Positions 1 to 8,733 of a stretch of DNA of 64,000 nucleotides are shown here, one piece after another. Source of the DNA: Enterovibrio nigricans DSM 22720. Lineage in GTDB: Bacteria; Pseudomonadota; Gammaproteobacteria; Enterobacterales; Vibrionaceae. The translations under genes and the position numbers were made by a program. Every line of letters begins with the position of its first letter. Position 1 is the first letter of the stretch. The stretch covers positions 62,001 to 126,000 of the forward strand of contig NZ_FUXU01000004.1 of the NCBI RefSeq assembly GCF_900167155.1, read 5' to 3'. The notes under the pieces were generated by a model. The model had not been told where the DNA came from. It did not search any database and worked only from the letters and a program-made list of their open reading frames with translations.

Positions 1-1358
1 TGCTACGATTTCTGACCTGTGGATCTGTAGACGATGGCAAGAGTACGCTTATCGGCCGTCTGCTGCATGACTCTCACCAAATTTATGAAGATCAATTAGC
101 CGCGATCCATTCAGACAGTCAAAAAGTAGGTACCACGGGCGAGAAGCCGGATCTGGCACTACTGGTTGATGGCTTGCAAGCCGAGCGCGAGCAAGGGATC
201 ACGATCGATGTTGCGTACCGTTATTTCTCAACGCGACCGCGTAAATTCATCATTGCTGATACGCCGGGGCATGAGCAGTACACCCGCAACATGGCAACGG
301 GGGCATCGACCTGTGATCTGGCTGTGATCTTGATTGATGCGCGTAAAGGCGTATTGGATCAAACCCGTCGTCACTCTTACATCGCGAGTCAGCTAGGTAT
401 CCGACAGTTTATCGTTGCTGTGAACAAGATGGACTTGGTGGGATTTGAGGAATCACGCTTTGAAGAAATCAAAGCGGAGTACTTGGAATTTGCCAAGAAG
501 CTGAATCGCAATATCAACATTCAGCTGGTACCGCTGTCGGCACTTGAAGGCGACAACGTGGTCGAGCGTAGCGCACAGTCTCCATGGTATGAAGGTGACA
601 CGCTGCTGACCATGCTGGAAACCGTGGATGTCAGCAGCGACAAGGACAAAGGACCTTTCCGTCTGCCTGTGCAATACGTTAATCGACCAAATCTCGATTT
701 TCGTGGATTTTCGGGCACGATTGCTGGTGGCTCAGTACGCCCTGGTGACGAAGTCAAAGTATTGCCATCAGGCAAGACGTCAACGGTAGAGCGTATTGTG
801 ACATTTGACGGGGATCTTGAGTTTGCGCATGCAGGTCAAGCCGTGACGCTGACGCTAACCGACGAGATTGATTGCAGCCGTGGTGATTTGATTGTACCCG
901 TGTCAGAAGCGTATCAAGCAACCAGCAAACTGGCGGCGAGTATTGTGTGGATGGATGAGTCACCGCTTGAAGTTGGCCGTCAATACGACATTAAAGTCGC
1001 TGGTAAGAAAACGGTCGGTGCCGTGAGTAAAATCCGTCATCAGGTCGATATCAACTCGCTGGAGACGTTTGACACAGATAGCTTGCCGTTAAATGGCATT
1101 GCTGAGTGTGAAGTGGAATTAACCGAGTCAGTATCTCTGGATCTTTATCAAGATTGTGCGGATACCGGCGGCTTTATTGTGATAGATCGCCTGACCAATG
1201 TGACAGTGGGCGCAGGCATGATCAATGCGTTACTTTATGATGCGAATGTGCAGACAAATAGCGTGGATATCTCCGCGTTTGAAGTTGAACTCAACGCGTT
1301 GGTTCGTAAGCACTTCCCACATTGGAATGCCCGCGACATCAGTAAGCTGTTGGGGTAA
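1..1358 (+). CDS. cysN: Sulfate adenylyltransferase subunit 1 (5' end cut by window)
   Basis: GTPase subunit of ATP sulfurylase, which with CysD makes adenosine 5'-phosphosulfate from sulfate and ATP in the cytoplasm. The reading frame is open from base 3; 451 residues are visible, so about 25 N-terminal residues lie outside the window (E. coli CysN is about 475). The P-loop GSVDDGKST is encoded near bases 23-50, the switch II motif DTPGHEQY near 258-282, and NKMD near 424-435, as in EF-Tu-like GTPases. The SLC13 permease starts 5 bases after its stop, and cysC follows, so this is a sulfate assimilation operon; cysD is expected just upstream. No frame problems are seen. Confidence 0.95.
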   Translation, partial: LRFLTCGSVDDGKSTLIGRLLHDSHQIYEDQLAAIHSDSQKVGTTGEKPDLALLVDGLQAEREQGITIDVAYRYFSTRPRKFIIADTPGHEQYTRNMATGASTCDLAVILIDARKGVLDQTRRHSYIASQLGIRQFIVAVNKMDLVGFEESRFEEIKAEYLEFAKKLNRNINIQLVPLSALEGDNVVERSAQSPWYEGDTLLTMLETVDVSSDKDKGPFRLPVQYVNRPNLDFRGFSGTIAGGSVRPGDEVKVLPSGKTSTVERIVTFDGDLEFAHAGQAVTLTLTDEIDCSRGDLIVPVSEAYQATSKLAASIVWMDESPLEVGRQYDIKVAGKKTVGAVSKIRHQVDINSLETFDTDSLPLNGIAECEVELTESVSLDLYQDCADTGGFIVIDRLTNVTVGAGMINALLYDANVQTNSVDISAFEVELNALVRKHFPHWNARDISKLLG

Positions 1359-1363
1359 CGACG

Positions 1364-3091
1364 ATGACGTGGGATCAATCTCTGGTATTGGGTTTGCTGT
1401 TAGCGGTTGTCGCGGGCTTGGTGTTTACCAAGATCAAACCGGCAATCTTGTTTGCGGCAATGGCGTTTATCGCCTTTCAATCAGGATTGATCAGCGTGGA
1501 AGCGATGGCGGAGAACTATACAAACAGTTCTTTGCTGACTCTGGTGCTGTTGATCCTTGCGTCGGCAGCGCTGGAGAAAACACGCTTGGTCAGCTGGGTG
1601 AGTGGCCAGCTTTCCAGTGGTGAGCTCGGTACAGTGGTGGCCAAGCTTGGCTTATCTACGGCATTTTTGAGCTCTTTTACCAACAATACCGCCGTTGTAG
1701 TTTCATTGATTGGTGCAGTTAAACGTAATCGTCGCCACGCACCGTCAAGGTTGCTTATTCCCTTGTCTTACGCTGCCATTTTAGGTGGCACCCTAACGTT
1801 GATTGGTACCTCAACCAACCTCATTATTAACAGCTTTGTTGAAAGTTCAGGCTTACCTACGCTCGGCTTTTTTGCGCCTTCAACCATAGGGCTGGCGGTC
1901 TTAGCGGGGGGGCTGTTGGTGTTGATCCCCTTTTGTTATCTTCTGCCTGATTATGATGATCATAATGAAGGCGACCTGCCGTATGTACTGGAAGCTGCGA
2001 TCACCCGAGGATCACCGTTAGCTGGAAACTCGGTGTCTGAGAATGGGCTGCGCGCACTGAGACGTTTGTATTTGGCGGAGGTGGTGCGCGATGGTGAAGT
2101 CATAGCGCCTGTGTGTCCTGACACGGTTTTGCGTGAAGGGGACAAACTTCAATTCTGTGGTGATGTTGAAAGCGTCGCAACGTTGCAGGAAATTGACGGA
2201 CTTGCCCTATTTGGTCAGCACCATATCAATGGTCAAAACTTGCTTGAAGTTGTGGTGAGCCACAGCGCATCCATTCTCGGTAAAACTCTGAAAGAGGCCA
2301 AGTTTCGAGAAAATTTTGATGCCGTGGTTGTGGCGATACGTCGTGGTCATGAAAAGCTAGAAGGTGGACTAGGGAACATCCCTCTGTTAGCCGGTGATAC
2401 ATTGGTTATTGTACCGGGTAAAGGGTTTGCCAAAGAGCAACAGCGTATGGAACGCGAGTTTGTGTTGGTCAACGGGTTGGACTCCAGTGTGCGGCTTGAT
2501 ACCAAACTAAGTACCTGGGTACTGGTTGGGTTTGCCTCGATTATCGGAGCCGCGTTAATGGAATGGTTGCCGCTTCTCAACGGATTGGCCGCCTATTTGA
2601 CCGTTTTGTTGCTCTCAGGGGTGGTGAATCTCAATGAATTGAGGCGTCGGTTTCCCGTCGAAATTGTGGTGATTGTGGGCAGTGCACTGAGCCTTGCGCA
2701 GCTGATGATTGACTCCGGGCTCTCTGCGCAATTGGGTGACCTGTTCATTGAATGGTTTAATGGATGGGGAGTTTATGGTGCGTTGATTGCCACCTATTTA
2801 CTGACCTTGGTATTGACCGAACTGGTTACTAATAATGCCGCAGCCGCCTTGGCATTTCCCATCGGATATAGCTTGTCGTTGGGGTATGGCGTCGATCCTA
2901 TGCCGTTTATCATGGCGGTATTATTTGGTGCCAGTGCGAGCTTTATTTCCCCCTATGGTTACCAAACCAACCTGCTGGTCTACAGTGTGGGTAACTATCA
3001 ACTCACAGACTATTTGCGCATAGGATTGCCTCTGTCTCTGGTGTATTCCGCGTTGGTAATTGGGTTAATTCCCGTGTTTTTTCCATTTTGA
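1364..3091 (+). CDS. SLC13/DASS-family permease with two TrkA-C domains (probable sulfate transporter)
   Basis: Inner-membrane transporter of 575 residues. Hydrophobic segments at about 1-200 and 385-575 flank a soluble middle (about 205-370) with two copies of the TrkA-C (RCK_C) fold; each copy ends in a segment of the type LREGDKLQFCG or LLAGDTLVIVPG. The family carries dicarboxylates, sulfate or other anions with Na+ or H+. Its position between cysN and cysC, only 5 bases after cysN, makes sulfate the likely substrate; that is inference from context, and the same arrangement occurs in other Vibrionaceae. The motifs TNNTAVV and TNNAAAALAFP match the paired SNT-like signatures of this superfamily. 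Confidence 0.88.
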   Translation: MTWDQSLVLGLLLAVVAGLVFTKIKPAILFAAMAFIAFQSGLISVEAMAENYTNSSLLTLVLLILASAALEKTRLVSWVSGQLSSGELGTVVAKLGLSTAFLSSFTNNTAVVVSLIGAVKRNRRHAPSRLLIPLSYAAILGGTLTLIGTSTNLIINSFVESSGLPTLGFFAPSTIGLAVLAGGLLVLIPFCYLLPDYDDHNEGDLPYVLEAAITRGSPLAGNSVSENGLRALRRLYLAEVVRDGEVIAPVCPDTVLREGDKLQFCGDVESVATLQEIDGLALFGQHHINGQNLLEVVVSHSASILGKTLKEAKFRENFDAVVVAIRRGHEKLEGGLGNIPLLAGDTLVIVPGKGFAKEQQRMEREFVLVNGLDSSVRLDTKLSTWVLVGFASIIGAALMEWLPLLNGLAAYLTVLLLSGVVNLNELRRRFPVEIVVIVGSALSLAQLMIDSGLSAQLGDLFIEWFNGWGVYGALIATYLLTLVLTELVTNNAAAALAFPIGYSLSLGYGVDPMPFIMAVLFGASASFISPYGYQTNLLVYSVGNYQLTDYLRIGLPLSLVYSALVIGLIPVFFPF

Positions 3092-3108
3092 TTAACAAGG
3101 ATTGAGTT

Positions 3109-3729
3109 ATGAGTGCTGCTGATAAGCCGCAAAAAGATGAGAATGTGGTTTGGCATAAGCATGCGGTTGATAAGGCGTTTCGTTCTGAGCAAAAAAGCCA
3201 ACACTCGGCATTACTTTGGTTTACAGGCCTCTCGGGATCGGGAAAATCAACGGTTGCTGGCGCGCTGGAAAATCGCTTAGCGGAGCTGGGTCATCACACG
3301 TATTTGTTGGATGGTGACAATGTGCGTCATGGCTTGTGTCGCGATCTTGGTTTTTCTGATCACGATCGTCGCGAAAACATTCGCCGTGTGGGTGAGGTTG
3401 CAAAGCTGATGACGGATGCTGGGTTGATCGTGCTGTCTGCTTTTATCTCTCCGTTTCGCGAAGAGCGTCAATTGGTCCGAGAGCTGCTGCCAGAGGGTGA
3501 GTTTATTGAGGTGTTTGTCGACACCCCACTCGATGTTTGTGAATCTCGTGATCCAAAAGGGTTGTATAAAAAAGCCAGAGCTGGCGAAATCAAAGCATTC
3601 ACAGGCATCAGCTCTGCCTACGAAGCCCCAGAATCCCCTGAAATTTCACTCAAAACTGATCAGTACGCTGTGGATGATCTGGTCGAACAGTGTATCCAGA
3701 CTTTAAAGCAATCTGGTGTGATTGCTTAA
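3109..3729 (+). CDS. cysC: Adenylylsulfate kinase (APS kinase)
   Basis: Phosphorylates adenosine 5'-phosphosulfate to PAPS, the second step of sulfate activation. The 206-residue length matches the family. The Walker A motif GLSGSGKST lies at about residues 39-47, [16 protein letters not shown] at about 68-83 and the IRRVGE/AKLM helix follows. A ribosome-binding site (caaggattg) precedes the ATG and the gene starts 17 bases after the permease stop, so it is read as the last gene of the cysN-permease-cysC transcript. No clear terminator hairpin is visible in the 35 bases before the convergent neighbour. Confidence 0.97.
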   Translation: MSAADKPQKDENVVWHKHAVDKAFRSEQKSQHSALLWFTGLSGSGKSTVAGALENRLAELGHHTYLLDGDNVRHGLCRDLGFSDHDRRENIRRVGEVAKLMTDAGLIVLSAFISPFREERQLVRELLPEGEFIEVFVDTPLDVCESRDPKGLYKKARAGEIKAFTGISSAYEAPESPEISLKTDQYAVDDLVEQCIQTLKQSGVIA

Positions 3730-3764
3730 CCTGCTTGTGAGTTCGCTTGCTCTATGCTCTGCGC

Positions 3765-4676
3765 TTACGCCGTCGTATCGATGGTTGAACCCAGTTCAAC
3801 GACGACGTTAAAAGCGTGAGATAGCATCGCCATCAATGCGTCCATATACTCAGGGTGGGCTTTCTGGCCCACCAATTTTGCTAGCTCATTGCCCGTAGGG
3901 CTGAAGCGATAATAGTAAATTCTTGTTCCCTTTCTGCATGGCGTTAACATGAACGTTTTGCCTTGCCCGTTGAACGGCAAGTTTTCTGTGGGATCCAGCG
4001 GGCCAGATTCAAGCTCGGTGCGGATGATCAACCCAAGATCCATCAACAAAATAAGATCGGTATAGGGAAGTTTGAACTTACCTAACGCCAGTCTTTCTGC
4101 TTGATCGGGTTTGAAATAGCGTTTTACCCCACTTTCAGGCTGGCGAAATCCCGTGATCAATTTGAGTGAACTGTCGCTACCAAATGAGCAGGCGAGTGCG
4201 CACGCTCGTTGTAATGATTGCGCTTCGCGCTGGGTCATTGCTTCAAGCAATGCGAGGGATTTGAGTGAGGTGCTTCCGGGCTTGATGATCTCTGTTTTTA
4301 ATATGCGAGCCCAAAGCTTTTGCATGCCATCGCCATAAATCTTCTGCGCCATGTCGAAAAAGCGATAGAGCCAGTCTGGATCGGGTGATCCTGCTGTTTC
4401 ATCACGGCAAAGATCGTGAGCAAGCTGAATGATTTGTTCAAGGTTGGCTTGATGACGTTGCTTTAATTCGAGTTGGCGATAAGCCGCTCTAGCGGTCAGG
4501 TTGTCGTGTTCAACGCTGTGCAATTTGGCATCAACATGATGGTGCTTGGCGATAGACTTCAGGCGATGCTGACTGGAAATGACATGGCTATCTTGCTTGC
4601 TTGAACTTCTTCTTGCCAGCCTTTCTGATGCCGCTTCTTTGATGTCGACAACCACGGGTTTATTTACTTCCACCAT
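3765..4676 (-). CDS. TIGR03899 family protein, function unknown
   Basis: A 303-residue protein that I recognise as the TIGR03899 type, found mainly in Vibrionaceae and relatives; no function is known to me. It has no signal peptide or membrane segment. The N-terminal third is rich in Arg, Lys, His and Gln and probably helical or coiled (HRLKSIAKHHHVDAK, then a long helix up to residue 95). The middle, with WLYRFFDMAQKIYGDGMQKLWARIL, resembles the DUF2806 type of proteins. The C-terminal part holds a mixed region with PCRKGTRIYYY. It converges on cysC with a 35-base gap. No operon partner is evident on its strand. Confidence 0.75.
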   Translation of the reverse strand: MVEVNKPVVVDIKEAASERLARRSSSKQDSHVISSQHRLKSIAKHHHVDAKLHSVEHDNLTARAAYRQLELKQRHQANLEQIIQLAHDLCRDETAGSPDPDWLYRFFDMAQKIYGDGMQKLWARILKTEIIKPGSTSLKSLALLEAMTQREAQSLQRACALACSFGSDSSLKLITGFRQPESGVKRYFKPDQAERLALGKFKLPYTDLILLMDLGLIIRTELESGPLDPTENLPFNGQGKTFMLTPCRKGTRIYYYRFSPTGNELAKLVGQKAHPEYMDALMAMLSHAFNVVVELGSTIDTTA

Positions 4677-4810
4677 ACGCTATCCCTATCTCTATGATTA
4701 AGCGAATATTCCAGCAAAGTTCACAATCACTCTCGCATAATCAACCATGTTAAAATAAAATTAAATTTGTTAACATTTAGAAAAAGTGGCGGCGAGGGAG
4801 GATCATTACA

Positions 4811-4900
4811 ATGAAAAAATTCAGAGTAAACTCAGTCAACGCCCTGCTTGTCGCCTTTTATATCGGTACTTTGCTCTACCTATCCCAGTTTATCGGCTGA
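4811..4900 (+). CDS. Small single-pass membrane protein (29 codons)
   Basis: ATG to TGA open frame of 29 residues. It starts MKKFRVNSVN, followed by one hydrophobic segment (ALLVAFYIGTLLYLSQFIG) long enough to cross the membrane, with the positive charges at the N-terminus, so a cytoplasmic N-terminus is expected. A strong ribosome-binding site (gagggagga) lies about 8 bases upstream, and a terminator starts about 15 bases after the stop. Bases 4740-4790 upstream are very A+T-rich, as promoters are. This combination makes it a likely real gene. I cannot assign a function and do not recognise a named family. Confidence 0.65.
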   Translation: MKKFRVNSVNALLVAFYIGTLLYLSQFIG

Positions 4901-4914
4901 TTGTCCTAAAACAT

Positions 4915-4942
4915 TAAAAAACCCGCTATCAGCGGGTTTTTA
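4915..4942. terminator. Bidirectional terminator between the sORF and ytfJ
   Basis: Inverted repeat acccgct/agcgggt with an A-run on the left and a T-run on the right, so it can stop transcripts from both the small ORF (plus) and ytfJ (minus). Confidence 0.85.
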
Positions 4943-4962
4943 ATGTTATTTAGTGATGAAAA

Positions 4963-5517
4963 TCACTTCATTGATTTATTTACCAAATCAATAACCTGCG
5001 TGACTTCTTGCTCGCTCAATGGGCCTTCTTTAACGAAGCGTACTACGCCGTCATTATCCAGCAGAATAATGGCCGAGCTTTCTTCTTGAAGGTGCCATGC
5101 ACCTGCAACCGAACCATTTGCATCAAGCACGATGGAAGACCAGCTAAAATCCTTTTTGCTGTCTTCAGCTGACGATTTCACGAAGCCGCCTGTGCCCCAT
5201 ATTGCATCATCTTGATTGATGATGGTGGTAGTCTGGTATTTGTCTTCAGGGAAGTTTGCGGCGGTGATGGCATCTACCAATGGCGCGTTCATCTCTTTCG
5301 CCTTACTTCTGCCAGCGATCGCCTGAATGATTCGCACTTTGCCTGTCAGTTCGCTGGTGTTCCAAGGTTTGTATCCCACATTCTCGCCGTTAAGCGTCAA
5401 CTCACCGTATTTCTCTACCGAGGTTTGTGGAAGAGGAAAACCGTTGGAAATGTTGTGTGCTGAGGCAAAAGTGGAAATGAGAGCGGTTGCCATAGCAAGA
5501 ATTTTAGTACAACGCAT
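4963..5517 (-). CDS. ytfJ: YtfJ family periplasmic protein
   Basis: 184 residues with a signal peptide (MRCTKILAMATALISTFASA, cleavage before HNISNG). The rest resembles E. coli YtfJ, a thioredoxin-fold periplasmic protein without a catalytic CxxC pair; I see no cysteine pair here either. Motifs include GKVRIIQAIAGRSKAKEMNAPL and the strand VLDANGSVAGAWHL typical of the family. Function unknown. It sits next to ytfK and msrA as in E. coli. The ribosome-binding site before the ATG is weak. Confidence 0.9.
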   Translation of the reverse strand: MRCTKILAMATALISTFASAHNISNGFPLPQTSVEKYGELTLNGENVGYKPWNTSELTGKVRIIQAIAGRSKAKEMNAPLVDAITAANFPEDKYQTTTIINQDDAIWGTGGFVKSSAEDSKKDFSWSSIVLDANGSVAGAWHLQEESSAIILLDNDGVVRFVKEGPLSEQEVTQVIDLVNKSMK

Positions 5518-5917
5518 AGGGGTAGTATCCCGTTTATTTATGGTGTGGTTTGTGTGATTGCATCGCCTCTGAAATGCTTATAACAGAAGCAGTTACGATA
5601 ATTAAATATAGCTGATAGCCAGCAATACTCCGTACCAATAACAGATCCAACGACTCAATTTTGTAATGTTCCATCGTGCCATTCTGAATCATTGTTAACA
5701 AACAGTGTCTTATTTTTGCGATGTGGTTAATTTTTACTACGCTTACTTCGTTGTATGAGAAATGGGGAAACCGAGTCGTCGTTTTTGTTGTCAAAAGTTT
5801 TTGCAGTTGCCCCGCGAACAATTGGCATTTTGATTGCATCACATAAATGTCAGCCTTGGCTTGTCAGCCTTGGTATGTGATGCCGGTCTTTATCTTTGGC
5901 ATGAAAGGAGTTCTTCA
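5518..5917. other. Intergenic region between ytfJ and ytfK
   Basis: 400 bases between divergent genes that must hold both promoters. A 102-codon open frame on the minus strand (5534-5842) lacks a convincing ribosome-binding site and family resemblance, and is not called. A short direct repeat, tgtcagccttgg, occurs twice at about 5847-5872. A+T-rich DNA at 5690-5760 could hold the ytfJ promoter. Confidence 0.5.
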
Positions 5918-6133
5918 ATGTTGCGCATTTTTCACCAGTACCGCCCACGACAGGTGGCCCGCTACGTAAAAGGTTTTTTCCGCGGTAGGCTATACATCGA
6001 CGGTATCGGTGCGTTTGAATTTGATGGGGGTAAATTGCTTCCGCCATCGAGACATAACAAACGCGCATTGGCGGTAATGACAGAGGTTAATAACGAAATC
6101 AGAGCGATGTCTGCAGCGGCAGCATTAGTGTGA
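5918..6133 (+). CDS. ytfK: YtfK (DUF1107) stringent response modulator
   Basis: 71-residue protein starting MLRIFHQYRPRQVARYVKGF, with FFRGRLYIDGIGAFEFDGGKLL in the middle; this matches E. coli YtfK (68 residues) over most of its length. In E. coli YtfK binds SpoT and promotes (p)ppGpp accumulation during phosphate and fatty-acid starvation; the same role here is inferred from homology. The ATG at 5918 follows a good ribosome-binding site (aaaggag); a longer frame from 5834 has none and adds sequence foreign to the family. Neighbours ytfJ and msrA are the same as in E. coli. Confidence 0.92.
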   Translation: MLRIFHQYRPRQVARYVKGFFRGRLYIDGIGAFEFDGGKLLPPSRHNKRALAVMTEVNNEIRAMSAAAALV

Positions 6134-6185
6134 TGGTTAGCGTTGTCATGAGGTACAAAGAACGTCGTTGACGTTAAAAGCTTTT

Positions 6186-6218
6186 AAAAAAACGCCCGAG
6201 ACTTCGGGCGTTTTTTTT
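6186..6218. terminator. Bidirectional terminator between ytfK and msrA
   Basis: GC-rich stem cgcccga/tcgggcg flanked by A-run and T-run; serves both convergent genes. Confidence 0.92.
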
Positions 6219-6858
6219 ATCTTTCCCATGGTGGCAAGCAAACGCCTGTTCCGCCTAAGCCACAGTAACCGTTTGGATTTTTTGCCAAGTACTGTTGATG
6301 GTAGGTTTCCGCAAAGTAGTATGGCGCTGCTTGTGCGATTTCAGAGGTGATAGCCCCTGACATCCCTTCACCCTTAAGCGCTGTTTGGTAAGCTTCCTTG
6401 CTGGTCAATGCTATACGTTCCTGTTCAGGGGTAAAACAGTAAATGGCAGAGCGGTACTGCGTCCCTACGTCGTTTCCTTGACGCATACCTTGTGTGGGGT
6501 CGTGGCTCTGCCAAAAATGCGTCAGAATCGTCTCCAGGCTGATTTTGGTAGGGTCAAATACAACCTGGACCACTTCGGCATGGCCTGTTTGTGCAGTGCA
6601 TACATCTTGGTATGTAGGATTTACTGTGTAACCGCCGCTATAACCAACGGATGTCAAGGTAACGCCATCCAGCTTCCAAAAGAGTCGCTCGGCTCCCCAA
6701 AAGCATCCCATCCCCAGTAAAATCTGCTCTTCGCCGGGAAGTACGGCCTTACTGAGTGTGCGGCCATTGACGGCATGAGCCTCAGACGGAATAATTTCCT
6801 GCACTCTGTCAGGAATGGCTTGTTCAGCATTGATAGCGATTTGTTTTGCGTTGTGCAT
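6217..6858 (-). CDS. msrA: Peptide-methionine (S)-S-oxide reductase MsrA
   Basis: Repairs methionine sulfoxide (S form) in proteins. 213 residues, like E. coli MsrA (212). The catalytic motif GCFWGAER is at about residues 51-58 with the nucleophilic Cys at 52; recycling cysteine is in the C-terminal GYCGLGGTGVCLP segment. The enterobacterial-type N-terminal extension (about 40 residues before the catalytic core) is present. The stop lies in the terminator it shares with ytfK. It is divergent from tamA, as in E. coli. Confidence 0.96.
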   Translation of the reverse strand: MHNAKQIAINAEQAIPDRVQEIIPSEAHAVNGRTLSKAVLPGEEQILLGMGCFWGAERLFWKLDGVTLTSVGYSGGYTVNPTYQDVCTAQTGHAEVVQVVFDPTKISLETILTHFWQSHDPTQGMRQGNDVGTQYRSAIYCFTPEQERIALTSKEAYQTALKGEGMSGAITSEIAQAAPYYFAETYHQQYLAKNPNGYCGLGGTGVCLPPWER

Positions 6859-7008
6859 GGCGTGACTCCTTGTCGACTGTCATCTTAGACTCAGTTTTAT
6901 TATGCTTTGATGCACATTTGCAACAGCGCATAGCACCAGGTTCAAGGTCATACTGTGGTGAATTTTGTTTCATTATGACTTTCAGGATGAGAATAAGACG
7001 TACGACTG

Positions 7009-8733
7009 ATGATAATTAAACGATTAATACCTTGGGTGATTTGTAGCGTACTGGGCATGCCCGGGGTAGCAATCGCGGATGTTGATTTTGATATCAAGGG
7101 GCTCGATGACGGGTTAAAAGATAACGTTGAGGTTTACCTCGATGCCATTTCTCAAAACGATCGGCGTATCGATTTTCGACTTCAATCCCGCGTAACAGAT
7201 GAAGCAACCAAAGCGCTGCAAGCCTTGGGCTACTTTGACCCTAACATTACATTCTCCATCGAAGATCAACAATCTGACACGGATGCGACCGTCGTGCTGA
7301 ATATTGACCCGGGAAAGCCGGTGATTATTTCAGACGTCGATATTCAGATGCTGGGTGGCGCATCTAGCGACCCTGCTTTCAAGACATTATTGGAAACTGC
7401 GCCCCAAAAAGGCGATGTACTCAATCAGGGCCAATATGATGCCTTGAAATCTTCGATTCAGAGCTTAGCTGTTCGCCGCGGGTATTTTGATGCGGAATAC
7501 TCCCTCGCCAAACTTGAAGTTGCGCCAGGGCTCCATAAAGCGTTCATTCGACTGCATTTTGACAGTGGTGTCCGCTACCGTTTCGGGCCGACCATTTATC
7601 ACAACAGTCAAATCAATGAAGATCGATTGGACAGTATGATGGCGTTCAAAGAAGGCGATCCTTATCTTGTTAGTGATTTAGGTGCTTTCAATCAAGCGTT
7701 GTCGAATACGGGGTGGTTTTCGTCAGTGCTTGTGGAGGCGGGGTTGGATGACCTTCGGGATGGTCGAGTTCCTATCGCTGTCAGTTTGGATCCCGCGCCG
7801 CGAAACCAGTTCGAAACGGGTATTGGTTATTCTACGGACACTGGGCCTCGCGTAAAAATTGGTTGGCGCAAACCTTGGTTTAATAGCCGTGGGCATAGCC
7901 TCAATACCGATCTTTACGTGTCAAAACCGAAGCAAACACTGGAGTCTACGTACAAAATCCCGCTTGAGGATGTTGAGCGCGAGTATTACCAAGTTCAGCT
8001 CGGTCTGGAAAACCTGGATAACAACGACACGAAAAGCCTCGAATGGACTTCATCCATTTCTCGCCACTGGAAATATGATACGGGCTGGCAACGCTCGTTG
8101 TATTTGCGCTGGCTGTATTCTGACTACACGCAAGGTGCCGTTTCGAACGAATCCAACCTGATCCTGCCTGGTATCAACTTCTCTCGCGTGCGAAGCCGCG
8201 GCGGAGCGATGCCCTATTGGGGGGACAAGCAATCTATTACATTCGAAGCGGGCGATCCTGCTTTGCTCTCGGACATCCGACTGTTTCGCATGATAGGTCA
8301 GACAGCGTGGATTCGAAGTGCAAATGACGATAACCGTTTCTTGTTTCGTGCCAATGCAGGCGGTGTGTTTACCAGTGAATTTGAACGTGTGCCGCCGTCT
8401 TTGCGTTTCTTTGCGGGGGGTGACAACAGTATCCGAGGTTATAGCTACGAATCCATCTCTCCAAAAGATAACAACGGAAATTTGGAAGGGGGGAGCTATA
8501 TGGCGACAGGCTCTCTTGAATATAACTATCGCGTGACCGGGAACTGGTGGGCGGCAGTCTTTACAGATGCTGGTGACGCTTGGACAACCAGTGATCCTGA
8601 ATGGAAAACGTCGGTGGGCGTGGGTGTTCGTTGGGAATCCCCAGTTGGCCCCATCCGTCTTGATTTAGCACATGGCTTTGAAAATAAAGATGATGATTTC
8701 ATGATCCACTTTAGTTTGGGTCCAGAGCTATGA
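7009..8733 (+). CDS. tamA: Autotransporter/translocation assembly outer-membrane protein TamA
   Basis: 574 residues: signal peptide (cleavage after about residue 23, GVAIA-DVDF), three POTRA domains to about residue 260, then a 16-strand Omp85-type barrel. The barrel signature GGDNSIRGYSYESISP is near residue 470, and the protein ends in the aromatic-containing strand MIHFSLGPEL. With TamB it forms the TAM complex spanning both membranes, used for autotransporter assembly and, as shown for TamB-like proteins, lipid transport to the outer membrane. The stop overlaps the tamB start by 4 bases (ATGA), so translation is coupled. The ribosome-binding site at the chosen start is weak. Confidence 0.95.
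   Translation: MIIKRLIPWVICSVLGMPGVAIADVDFDIKGLDDGLKDNVEVYLDAISQNDRRIDFRLQSRVTDEATKALQALGYFDPNITFSIEDQQSDTDATVVLNIDPGKPVIISDVDIQMLGGASSDPAFKTLLETAPQKGDVLNQGQYDALKSSIQSLAVRRGYFDAEYSLAKLEVAPGLHKAFIRLHFDSGVRYRFGPTIYHNSQINEDRLDSMMAFKEGDPYLVSDLGAFNQALSNTGWFSSVLVEAGLDDLRDGRVPIAVSLDPAPRNQFETGIGYSTDTGPRVKIGWRKPWFNSRGHSLNTDLYVSKPKQTLESTYKIPLEDVEREYYQVQLGLENLDNNDTKSLEWTSSISRHWKYDTGWQRSLYLRWLYSDYTQGAVSNESNLILPGINFSRVRSRGGAMPYWGDKQSITFEAGDPALLSDIRLFRMIGQTAWIRSANDDNRFLFRANAGGVFTSEFERVPPSLRFFAGGDNSIRGYSYESISPKDNNGNLEGGSYMATGSLEYNYRVTGNWWAAVFTDAGDAWTTSDPEWKTSVGVGVRWESPVGPIRLDLAHGFENKDDDFMIHFSLGPEL

Noticed and set aside
5534-5842. 102-codon minus-strand frame between ytfJ and ytfK
   Set aside because: Lacks a good ribosome-binding site and family resemblance, and covers the promoter region of two divergent genes.
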